From: Bacteroidetes bacterium GWF2_38_335
GTDB lineage: Bacteria > Bacteroidota > Bacteroidia > Bacteroidales > GWF2-38-335
Assembly: GCA_001769535.1 (NCBI GenBank)
Contig: MEOH01000024.1
Span: forward strand, 62,001-126,000
Direction: 5' to 3'
Length of the DNA: 64,000 bases
Both the position numbers and the translations under genes were made by a program. Each line of letters starts with the position of its first letter. Position 1 is the first letter of the stretch. Shown here piece by piece: positions 54,301 through 61,743 of the stretch. Below the pieces are notes generated by a model, which had not been told where the DNA came from, ran no database searches, and was given only the letters and a program-made list of their open reading frames with translations.

Positions 54301-56929
54301 GACAGGTGGTTCAACCAGTACTACAGTTACCGGACTTTCAGCCGGCACATATACCGTAACAATTACTGATTTCCGTGGATGTACAACCACAAAAACAGCC
54401 ACTGTTACCCAACCCGCTTCAGCATTGGCAGGAACATCAACCGGCTCGGCCGTTGATTGTTTTGGCGATGCCGATGGCCAGGTTTCTGTTACTGCTACCG
54501 GCGGCACACCAACCTATTCTTACCTTTGGGCACCGGGCGGAGCAACAACTGCAACTGTTACAGGACTTGTTGCCAACACCTATACTGTTACCATTACAGA
54601 TGCCAATGGTTGCACACTCACCCGTACAGCCAATATTACCCAACCCTCTGTTCTGAGTGCAACCAATTCAACCACTCCGGATAATTGCGGACATCACAAC
54701 GGAACAGTCACACTGACCGTTTCAGGCGGAACACCGACTTACTCCTATTTATGGTCTCCTGCCGGTTCCGGGGCATCATTATCAGGTTTAGCTGCCGGCA
54801 GTTACACCTGCACTATAACCGATAGTCATGACTGCACCAGCTCAAATACCGCAATTGTTGCGACAACCGGTAGTGTAACTGCTGCTTTCACATACAGCAC
54901 CAACCAATGCCTTGATGGCAACAGTTTTACCTTTACCAATACAGGTACATCAGGCGTTACATACAGCTGGAACTTTGGAGACGGAACAGGCGTTTCATCT
55001 TTGCAAAGTCCCTCTTATTCATATTCAACTCCCGGATCTTTTACCGTGACACAAAATGTTGTTGACGGAACCTGCACCGATACCGAAACCCACACCGTTT
55101 CAGTTTACCCAATGCCGGTTGTCAGCACTTCAGCAATAAATTCAACCTGTGGAAACAATGACGGATCTGCAACTGCGATTGTTGCAGGAGGAACATCACC
55201 CTATACCTATAACTGGACAGGCGGTGGCAGCTCATCCACAGTCTCAGGTTTATCCTCAGGAACATATTTTGTCACAGTTACCGATTCCCATTCATGTACC
55301 GATATTGCCTCAGTTGCAATCAATGATATCGGCGGACCATCAATTGCCCTTTCCGGTACTGATGCTTCATGCTATGGTTATAATGATGGGTCAGCAACTG
55401 TTAACGTGACAGGCGGAACATCTCCATTTACATATTTATGGTCTGATGGAAGCGGAACTTCATCAGCGAGTGGCTTATTGGCAGGCGATTACAGCTGTCA
55501 GGTTGAGGACGCTTCGGGCTGCATTACCAGTCAGTCCATTACCATTTCAGAACCAACCCAGATCACCACAAGTTTCACCACTACCGGTTCAACATGCGGA
55601 AATTCTGACGGAGCAGCCACTGTGGTTGCCTCAGGAGGATCGGGTACTTATTCTTATAACTGGAGCACAGGTTCAACCACTACAGGCATCACCTCAGTCG
55701 CAGCAGGTACTTATTTTATAACTGTAACCGATGATAATGATTGCAGTTCAATAAGTTCTGTGGTTATTAATGATCTTGGGGCACCGGTAGTTTCTTTCAC
55801 ATCAAATAATGTTACATGTAATGGTGGCGTAAACGGCTCAGCTGCAGCATTTGCATCAGGTGGAACTGCTCCATATTCCTACAACTGGTCTAACAGCAGC
55901 ACAAGCCAGATTCTGGTTAATTTAGCTGCCGGAGTTTACACTGTCACTGTTTCAGATGGTAATGGTTGTGAAACTGTTGAAAGTGTTGAGATTTTGCAGC
56001 CTGAACAAATTATAATATCAGGTTCAGTTACTGATGCCGGTTGTCTGACAAATGACGGGTCAATTGTGCTTTCGGTTACCGGCGGCGTTCCGGGATACAA
56101 CTATGACTGGTTTACCGGTGAAAGTACCTCCACAATCAGCGGACTTGGTTCAGGAGAATACATGGTTACAGTTACAGATGCCAGCGGATGCAATGAAATG
56201 ACTTCATTTTATGTAGCAAATTCCGATGGTCCGGTAATTGAATACTCTCAGGTTGATCTGCTGTGTTATGGCGAATATACCGGCGTACTGGCAGTAAATG
56301 CCAGCGGAGGAACCGGACCGTACACCTATTTATGGTCAATAGGATCGGGTTCCACATTGCTAACCGGATTGAATGCCGGGATTTACACGCTGACAGTTAC
56401 CGACGCCACCGGATGTTCGCAGATAGAGAGTTTTGAATTAACATCTCCATCTCAGATTGTTGTCACTCCGGGTGTTACAAATGAAACCTCATACGGGGCA
56501 GGGAATGGAAGCATTGATCTGATGGTAAGCGGGGGAGTAGCTCCATATACATACCTGTGGAGCAATGGTGCTGAAACCGAAGATATCACGGGACTGACCA
56601 CAGGCAGTTACACCGTAACCGTAACCGATGCCAATGGATGTGAGCACGAACTTGTTGTTCCGGTTACCTATGAAACCTCGATTAATGAAAACACCGGTCT
56701 GGCTGTTAAATTATACCCCAATCCGGCCACAGGATATGTAATAATTGAAAGCGGAATAGAAATAGAATATATAAGTGTATTAAATATTCTTGGAGAAAAT
56801 ATCTTGGAGGTTAAGGATTCAGGAAAATCAATTATAATTAATACAGAGCAAATTGAAGCCGGGGTTTATCTGGTGAGAATTAAATCAGGAGGAGCATCAG
56901 TTACACGACAGTTGATAATCTCAAAATAA
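51380..56929 (+). CDS. Secreted M14 zinc carboxypeptidase with SprB repeats and Por sorting domain
   Basis: A 1849-residue paralog of the upstream gene. The M14 domain has H173, E176 (MHGDETTG) and H282 (NFHGGAEVVN), NRNYKN and LEVSDTKT. A regulatory-like domain, a PKD domain (from about 481), an Ig-like domain (about 565-640, YAGPTGGTVL) and a jelly-roll-like part follow. Residues about 785-1764 are roughly 12 SprB-type repeats of about 75 residues (consensus SGGTSPYTYLWSNG..GLAAGTYTVTVTDANGC) with a PKD domain (about 1164-1245) inserted after the fifth. The end is a T9SS C-terminal domain (LAVKLYPNPATGYV). SprB repeats are known from the gliding adhesin, so a surface or matrix-binding enzyme is likely. 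Confidence 0.93.
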   Translation: MKRILLSALFTIIIGFGLNAQTEFEKAQNYLQQKGEVYFTFSVESPLILLNLTRDISIDRVDGLEVKAYANSKEFTKFLDYNLDYTILTHPGELIQEPDMWDESKGIWEFDTYPTYSQFLTMMNTFVTNYPNLCKLHQIGTTVDGRQYLFLQISDNVNTREAEPRFMWTGSMHGDETTGYILCLHMIDYLLDNYGTNTDVTNIINNTELWIMPLENPDGTYAGGDNTVSGSVRYNSNNVDLNRNYKNQLDGDHPDGEAWQPETMAMMGLLDTLHFVMSANFHGGAEVVNFPWDSWVSTSNPHADNDWFYFISREYADEVHLHAPAAYMDYLDNGVTHGGDWYVVTGSRQDYMTWYNRGREVCLEVSDTKTIPASELLNHWNYNYPSMIKYMKQVQYGIRGIITDACTGQPIVANISITGHDQTNDQSDQYSELPLGDYYRPIEAGTYSVVYSAPGYVSQTFSVTAANYATTTRNVALQPAAPVSDFEADETSTCSGTVNFSCLTTGVTTWSWNFGDGQTSTLQNPSHTYTASGTYTVTLTVTNCGGLGTDTEAKTAYITVDLATAPTTTGGNRCGSGTVNLSASGSGTLNWYAGPTGGTVLTTGSTYSPSVSATTTYYVEDVVSSPAVTYNVGETMSSSNGAYRNGYYYLIFDCTTPFVLKSVEINSQTAGVTHTIQLQNSSGTMIQTIDVTAATAGVSRVDLNFNVPVGTDLRLANTSSTYLYRNNTTLSYPYEVPGVVSIKTTNASPNPTTYYYYFFDWEIEVPGETCSSPRTPVTATVYTGPTLAMTSTAESTPGANNGTATATPTGSSPYTYIWNDPAPVQTTQTANGLAAGTYCCTVTDSHGCSSSSCVTVAVGASPLNASVSASTNVACYGVCTGTATAAASGGTSPYSYNWGSGITTQTASNLCAGTYIVTVTDNVGSTSTASVTITQPASAVNGTTSSVAVSCFGGSNGQVSVTGSGGTSPYTYLWTGGSTSTTVTGLSAGTYTVTITDFRGCTTTKTATVTQPASALAGTSTGSAVDCFGDADGQVSVTATGGTPTYSYLWAPGGATTATVTGLVANTYTVTITDANGCTLTRTANITQPSVLSATNSTTPDNCGHHNGTVTLTVSGGTPTYSYLWSPAGSGASLSGLAAGSYTCTITDSHDCTSSNTAIVATTGSVTAAFTYSTNQCLDGNSFTFTNTGTSGVTYSWNFGDGTGVSSLQSPSYSYSTPGSFTVTQNVVDGTCTDTETHTVSVYPMPVVSTSAINSTCGNNDGSATAIVAGGTSPYTYNWTGGGSSSTVSGLSSGTYFVTVTDSHSCTDIASVAINDIGGPSIALSGTDASCYGYNDGSATVNVTGGTSPFTYLWSDGSGTSSASGLLAGDYSCQVEDASGCITSQSITISEPTQITTSFTTTGSTCGNSDGAATVVASGGSGTYSYNWSTGSTTTGITSVAAGTYFITVTDDNDCSSISSVVINDLGAPVVSFTSNNVTCNGGVNGSAAAFASGGTAPYSYNWSNSSTSQILVNLAAGVYTVTVSDGNGCETVESVEILQPEQIIISGSVTDAGCLTNDGSIVLSVTGGVPGYNYDWFTGESTSTISGLGSGEYMVTVTDASGCNEMTSFYVANSDGPVIEYSQVDLLCYGEYTGVLAVNASGGTGPYTYLWSIGSGSTLLTGLNAGIYTLTVTDATGCSQIESFELTSPSQIVVTPGVTNETSYGAGNGSIDLMVSGGVAPYTYLWSNGAETEDITGLTTGSYTVTVTDANGCEHELVVPVTYETSINENTGLAVKLYPNPATGYVIIESGIEIEYISVLNILGENILEVKDSGKSIIINTEQIEAGVYLVRIKSGGASVTRQLIISK
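53733..56670 (+). repeat. Tandem SprB-type protein repeats (about 12 units)
   Basis: About 12 units of roughly 225 nt within the second M14 gene encode GGTxPYxYxW...GLxAGTYTVTVTDxxGC. Unit divergence is high at DNA level, with only short identical stretches, so expansion is old. A PKD domain (about 54870-55115) interrupts the row after the fifth unit. Confidence 0.88.
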
Positions 56930-56945
56930 AACAGCTTATTCAGTT

Positions 56946-56977
56946 AAAAAAAGCCCTTTACAGAAAGGGCTTTTTTT
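56946..56977. terminator. Intrinsic terminator after the M14 genes
   Basis: AAAGCCCTTT - ACAG - AAAGGGC with flanking A and T runs, 17 nt after the stop codon; symmetric enough to act on both strands. Confidence 0.88.
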
Positions 56978-57089
56978 ATTGCTGTTCCCAGTTTCCCCCT
57001 CCAAGTTGCAAATTCTTTCACGACCAGAGGGAGTAAACTTGAAGCTGTTTCACGGTTTTATTGGAACACTTGGGGGTACAGGGGGTTAT

Positions 57090-57446
57090 TTATTTTGAAT
57101 CATCACATTTTCTTTTATCTCCTTTTTTGTGGCTTGAACCACAGGAGCTTTTCACTTCGGTTTCGGGTTTTGTGAATTCAGTTTTATGACCTGTTTTTTC
57201 AATAGCTGCAATCATTGAATCTTTAGATTGTTTTGCAGGGTCAAATGTAATGGTAACAACTTTTGTTTCCATGTCGGCAACAACGGAATTAACTCCATCA
57301 AGTGCAGCGATTTCTTTTTCAATTTTTGCTTTTCCACCTTCGCAGTGAAATTCAGTTTTGATTTTTACTTCATTATCCTGGGCGTTGCTTTTGGAAACAA
57401 ATCCAGTGATCAAAACAAGGAAAAAAGTCATTTTTAGCAGGTTCAT
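57090..57446 (-). CDS. Secreted heavy-metal-associated (HMA) domain protein with a modified metal site
   Basis: A 118-residue protein with a signal peptide and one HMA (MerP/CopZ-like) ferredoxin fold: TEFHCEGGKAKIEKEIAALD, VNSVVADMETKVVTITFD and SMIAAIEKTGHKTEF. The usual metal loop CxxC is CEGG here (C35, then Gly), so only one Cys remains. A short tail (SSCGSSHKKGDKRKCDD) carries two more Cys. Copper or another metal may still bind in another geometry. The gene appears alone. Confidence 0.85.
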   Translation of the reverse strand: MNLLKMTFFLVLITGFVSKSNAQDNEVKIKTEFHCEGGKAKIEKEIAALDGVNSVVADMETKVVTITFDPAKQSKDSMIAAIEKTGHKTEFTKPETEVKSSCGSSHKKGDKRKCDDSK

Positions 57447-57472
57447 ATTTTTTTATTTTAAGTGTGTTGGGG

Positions 57473-57480
57473 CAAAAATA
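57473..57480 (-). promoter_or_regulatory. Promoter -7 box of the HMA-domain gene
   Basis: TATTTTTG on the minus strand, 26 nt before the ATG at 57446. No -33 box seen. Confidence 0.4.
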
Positions 57481-57551
57481 GATAAAAATTAAAAGTAAAA
57501 AAGGTAACAGGGCTTTTTAACTAAAAATTAACTGAAGGATAAAATATTGGC

Positions 57552-57576
57552 AAAAAAAAAGCCCGCATTTGCGGGC
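57552..57576 (-). terminator. Intrinsic terminator after the M49-like gene
   Basis: On the minus strand GCCCGC - AAAT - GCGGGC followed by nine T, 8 nt after the stop codon of the gene at 57585-59267. Confidence 0.88.
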
Positions 57577-57584
57577 TGTAGGTT

Positions 57585-59267
57585 TTATAATCCAAGAACC
57601 TGAGGTCCCTGTTTAAAATAAATATCTCGTGGAATTCCTGCCTCCATGATTTTCATCAAATCTTTTTGAAGGGTGGGCTGGATATTTCCTTTTTCATCAA
57701 TAAGTTTCTGGGCACCTTTTAAATCACCACTTGTGAATATGGTTAAAACTTCTGTTGCAAACTGGGTAACAGAATTTTTCATTTTTTCCACATTGATTTC
57801 ATATTTTCCGTTTTTATTTCTGTTGATGGCACCGGCATCGGTGAAATAATAGAAACAAATTACGTTGGAAATACCTTGTGCATGAGCTGCGCCAAACCTG
57901 ACCGAGCGAAGGATATTTGAAAAGAAAGTTGCATAATTTGCAGCAAACTCATCTTCAGAAGCTTTGATAGACTTAAGATACTCAGTCATAATATAGAGTC
58001 GGAGAACATCAGCTCTCAGGCCGTTCATGGTATTAAAATTGCCTTTTAGTACATCTTTAACTTTTTCACCTTTAACGGTATTATTGATATCAATGGCGTC
58101 GGCAACTTCGTAGAAAAGGTTATTCAGGAAAAATGCGTCAAAAGTAACTTTATCAGAATTGGCAACAAAAAGGTCGGCAATTGGTTTAAGAATATTATCG
58201 AATTTTGCTTTGGTTGCATTGTAAAACATGAGTTTTTTGTTGCCTTTTTCCATGTGAACCCTTCCGTCGCGCGGGTGGAACAGAGAAATGGTTTTACTGC
58301 CCGCATTGGCATATCCTGCATAGTATACAACGTTGAAAACTTCAATTTCGTTTTTAGAAACAGGGATGAGTTTTTTTGCAGATGCGTCAACGGGAAGATT
58401 TTTAATAATATCAGGAATGCTCTTTTGTATTTCTGAGAGTTTATTTTCCCATTCGGTATCTTTTAACAGAATATAAGCAATATGAGCTGTTTTTGTATTT
58501 AGGAACCTGTCAACCTCGTCGTCTATTGGTCCGGCAATAAAATCAATTTTATTGTTTTTAAGATCCATCCAGGCAAGGTCGCTTTCAAGATAATCGTCAG
58601 TCAAAAAAGATTTTGCTTTCAGTTCGAGGTATTTTTTAAATTGTGGATCATCAGCAACAGCAGCAGCTTTTTTCAGTAAATCTGAAATTTTTTCAACCTG
58701 TGCTTTGAATGCTTTATGGTATGGTAAAGTATAAAGATTCCCTTTATCGTCTCTTTTCAAAACAGTGAACATGCTGTATTTGTCTTCAAATTTCATATCA
58801 ACATATTCAAGATACTTGATGTCTGCCGGATAAAAATTGGCGCCAAGAGGCTGTTTTTCATAGCCTTCAACAAAAGGTTTCATGCCTCTTAGAAAGTCCC
58901 ACGGACCATAATTTATTGCAGCAAATTTTGCTTCAAAGTCATTGGTTATTTTTCCAAAGAGTTCTTTTTTATCACCGTAATTCTCCATCCAGAAAATCTC
59001 ATCGATCAGATCAGCAGCCTGAAACAGAAAACCAAGCATTTTTTTCTGATTGTCGGAAAGACCGGATATATCAGGATTTAAAGTAACTTCCTTATACTCA
59101 TTTACTTTTTCTTCAATGGTGAGTTCTTTTTCCACAATTGCTTCCTGAGAAGTTGTATCAACCTGACCATTATCATTGTCTTTTGCTTCTTTTTTTGAAT
59201 CACCACATGCAAAGAGAATTGTTGAGAAAATCACTAATGCGCTGTAGATTAAGTACTTCTGTTTCAT
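57585..59267 (-). CDS. M49-like (DPP III family) lipoprotein with lost zinc ligands
   Basis: A 560-residue lipoprotein (LFAC lipobox, C21; then an Asp/Lys/Glu-rich linker) resembling the M49-like peptidases of Bacteroidota from residue 65 on. Framework motifs persist: VYYAGYANAGSKTISL (about 324-339), ATKAKFDNILKPIAD and ILRSVRFGAAHAQG. At the zinc site the family, as I recall, has HEVAH and later EExKAD; here this reads YEVAD (386-390) and NGLRAD (415-420), so both His and the third Glu are gone, while E387 remains. The frame is open and long, so a maintained pseudopeptidase is more likely than a dying gene. No operon partner. Confidence 0.75.
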   Translation of the reverse strand: MKQKYLIYSALVIFSTILFACGDSKKEAKDNDNGQVDTTSQEAIVEKELTIEEKVNEYKEVTLNPDISGLSDNQKKMLGFLFQAADLIDEIFWMENYGDKKELFGKITNDFEAKFAAINYGPWDFLRGMKPFVEGYEKQPLGANFYPADIKYLEYVDMKFEDKYSMFTVLKRDDKGNLYTLPYHKAFKAQVEKISDLLKKAAAVADDPQFKKYLELKAKSFLTDDYLESDLAWMDLKNNKIDFIAGPIDDEVDRFLNTKTAHIAYILLKDTEWENKLSEIQKSIPDIIKNLPVDASAKKLIPVSKNEIEVFNVVYYAGYANAGSKTISLFHPRDGRVHMEKGNKKLMFYNATKAKFDNILKPIADLFVANSDKVTFDAFFLNNLFYEVADAIDINNTVKGEKVKDVLKGNFNTMNGLRADVLRLYIMTEYLKSIKASEDEFAANYATFFSNILRSVRFGAAHAQGISNVICFYYFTDAGAINRNKNGKYEINVEKMKNSVTQFATEVLTIFTSGDLKGAQKLIDEKGNIQPTLQKDLMKIMEAGIPRDIYFKQGPQVLGL

Positions 59268-59358
59268 TTGTAATGTTTTATTTTTTATAAAAATAATAAA
59301 TAGTTTTGTATATACGAAAATGGTTAAAAAATGTTTACAGAAAAATGCATGTTATTCA

Positions 59359-60054
59359 TTAAACTGTATCACCATCAGCATAAAATTTAAAACCCAATCT
59401 TTTTCCAGTTTGTATTTTTGATTTATTGATTTTTTCTTTCATCTGAGCAACCGATGTGATGCTTACGTTCTCATAAGGTGGAACAAGTAAATCAAAATCA
59501 AGTGAATACAAAATGGCCGAGTCAACAATGTTTTTTATATGTTCCCGTTCGATAATGGCATTTGCAAAGTCATTATATAGGAATCCAAGTTGTCTTTTGC
59601 CTTCGACAAAATAGTGTTTGTCTTTGTTGATAAAAATTCGGGCAATCAGATAACCCAGGTCATCCATTCTTTCATATTTAAATGAGTCGGCAAGAAAATT
59701 ATATACATTAATAATACCGCAATATGAAGCCATTACATTATTTTGCACATAAGGTGTTTTCCAGACACCATGGCCTTTGTCAAATTCGAAAATATTGGTA
59801 TGCATATTAAAAATCAGCAAATCTCCGGCTATTTTTATTTCAGCTTCGAAAGCACCGCGATCCTTGTATTCAAGGTTGATTGGATTTTTGGAAATTTTTA
59901 TTCCGGTATTTAAGTCATTTACAGTTTCCTGCAGGATTTCCTTAAAGGTATTTAGTGTTTCAACAGTGTTCTGATAAACTTTTTGTTTTATTGCAGCCTT
60001 TTCAGTAAGGGTGTCAACAATTAATTTGCGTGCATTACTTTTTTTTTCTTTCAT
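59359..60054 (-). CDS. Unknown conserved-looking protein
   Basis: A 231-residue soluble protein without a signal peptide. I do not recognise a family. Residues 1-60 are helical and Lys/Glu-rich (coiled-coil-like), then come beta-rich segments: GAFEAEIKIAGDLLIFNMHT, VWKTPYVQNNVMASYCGIIN, MDDLGYLIARIFINKDKHYF and a helix VEGKRQLGFLYNDFANAII. The C-terminus GKRLGFKFYADGDTV is short and polar. It lies between the M49-like gene and proS on the same strand, with more than 90 nt on each side, so probably its own unit. Confidence 0.7.
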   Translation of the reverse strand: MKEKKSNARKLIVDTLTEKAAIKQKVYQNTVETLNTFKEILQETVNDLNTGIKISKNPINLEYKDRGAFEAEIKIAGDLLIFNMHTNIFEFDKGHGVWKTPYVQNNVMASYCGIINVYNFLADSFKYERMDDLGYLIARIFINKDKHYFVEGKRQLGFLYNDFANAIIEREHIKNIVDSAILYSLDFDLLVPPYENVSITSVAQMKEKINKSKIQTGKRLGFKFYADGDTV

Positions 60055-60163
60055 CCTTATAAATAAACTAAAAAATGTTACGTTTTTAAGCGAAAAAAGT
60101 TCTTTATCTTATACAAACCTATATTGTACTAATTTGGAATGCATGAAGAGTTTTTCATTTCCA

Positions 60164-61636
60164 TTAATATGCTCTTGCAAAAATGACCCTTTGATCAGAT
60201 GATTTTCCTGAGTATACACAGTTTCCTTTCTCAAATCCCGAATCTAAAGGAATGCAGCGAATGGTTGCTTTAGTAAGTTCCTTTATTTTTTCTTCTGTTT
60301 CGGTTGTGCCATCCCAATGCGCAGCTATGAAACCACCTTTTTCAATAGCTTCAAGGAATTGATCCCAGGTGTTGACTTCGATGGTGTTTTTTTGTCTGAA
60401 ATCGAAGGCTTTTTTATATATGTTTTCCTGAATTTCATCAAGCAGGGTTGCGATATAATTTACAACATCATTGATGGGTACTGTTACCTTTTCAAGGGTG
60501 TCGCGGCGGGCAACCTCAATGGTATTGTTTTCAATATCTCTTTGTCCGAGTGCTAGTCTGACCGGAACCCCCTTAAGTTCGTATTCAGCAAATTTAAAAC
60601 CTGGTTTATGGGTGTCGCGGTCATCATATTTAACCGAGATGCCTCTTTTCAGGAGTTCTTTTTTAATTTCCTCAGCTTTTACAGCAACATCCCCGAGTTG
60701 TTCTTTCCCTTTATAAATTGGAATTATCACAACCTGAATAGGTGCTAATTTTGGAGGAAGGACCAATCCGTTATCATCAGAGTGTGCCATAATCAATGCG
60801 CCCATCAATCGGGTTGAAACACCCCATGAAGTAGCCCAAACAAAATCAAGTTTCCCTTCCTGGTTCAGAAACTTCACATCAAATGCTTTGGCAAAGTTTT
60901 GGCCCAGAAAATGAGAAGTGCCTGCCTGCAATGCTTTTCCATCCTGCATGAGGGCTTCAATGCAATAAGTGTCAATGGCACCGGCAAACCTTTCGTTGGG
61001 AGATTTTCGTCCCTTAAGTACCGGGATGCCCATATAATTTTCAGCAAATTCGGCATATATATCCAGCATTTTTTTTGTTTCTTCAATCGCCTCCTCGCTG
61101 GTTGCATGAGCGGTATGGCCTTCCTGCCAAAGAAATTCGGCAGTCCTTAAAAACAAACGTGTGCGCATTTCCCACCTGACCACATTTGCCCATTGATTAA
61201 TAAGGATGGGGAGGTCGCGGTACGACTGTATCCAACCTTTATAGGTATTCCATATTATTGTCTCGGAGGTTGGTCTGACTATTAATTCTTCTTCGAGTTT
61301 TGCAGTTTCATCAACAATTACACCTTTACCATCCGGAGAATTTTTCAACCTGTAGTGTGTAACAACCGCACATTCTTTTGCGAATCCTTCAACATGGCTT
61401 GCTTCCTTGCTGAAAAAAGATTTTGGAATAAATAACGGAAAATAGGCGTTTACATGACCTGTGTCTTTAAACATCTTATCAAGTTGTGCCTGTATTTTTT
61501 CCCATATTGCATAACCATATGGTTTTATTACCATACATCCTCTTACTGCTGAGTTTTCTGCGAGGTCTGCTTTTACAACTAAATCATTGTACCATTGTGA
61601 ATAATTCTCGCTTCTGCTAACAATTTCCTTTGCCAT
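60164..61636 (-). CDS. proS: Prolyl-tRNA synthetase, archaeal/eukaryotic type
   Basis: A class II synthetase of the type 3 (ProS-3) group found in archaea, eukaryotes and Bacteroidota, without the bacterial editing insertion. Class II motifs are [17 protein letters not shown] (motif 2 region) and [20 protein letters not shown], with the [18 protein letters not shown] segment (motif 3). The anticodon-binding domain spans about 285-400, and the C-terminal domain ends in the canonical VIFARAY. Length 490 is usual. No editing partner (YbaK/ProXp) lies nearby. Confidence 0.96.
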   Translation of the reverse strand: MAKEIVSRSENYSQWYNDLVVKADLAENSAVRGCMVIKPYGYAIWEKIQAQLDKMFKDTGHVNAYFPLFIPKSFFSKEASHVEGFAKECAVVTHYRLKNSPDGKGVIVDETAKLEEELIVRPTSETIIWNTYKGWIQSYRDLPILINQWANVVRWEMRTRLFLRTAEFLWQEGHTAHATSEEAIEETKKMLDIYAEFAENYMGIPVLKGRKSPNERFAGAIDTYCIEALMQDGKALQAGTSHFLGQNFAKAFDVKFLNQEGKLDFVWATSWGVSTRLMGALIMAHSDDNGLVLPPKLAPIQVVIIPIYKGKEQLGDVAVKAEEIKKELLKRGISVKYDDRDTHKPGFKFAEYELKGVPVRLALGQRDIENNTIEVARRDTLEKVTVPINDVVNYIATLLDEIQENIYKKAFDFRQKNTIEVNTWDQFLEAIEKGGFIAAHWDGTTETEEKIKELTKATIRCIPLDSGFEKGNCVYSGKSSDQRVIFARAY

Positions 61637-61743
61637 TTTAAGTTTGGTATAATATTTGTTTCAATAATAAAAAACAATTAATAATACAAAAGAACACAAA
61701 ATTTAATAATTTTACTAAAAAAAACGATTTGGAGGAATTAATT

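Noticed and set aside
54286-55721. Several 60-95 residue frames antisense to or shifted within the SprB repeat region
   Set aside because: The repeated Gly/Thr/Ser codons keep other frames open; the M14 protein reads through without a break and explains the sequence.
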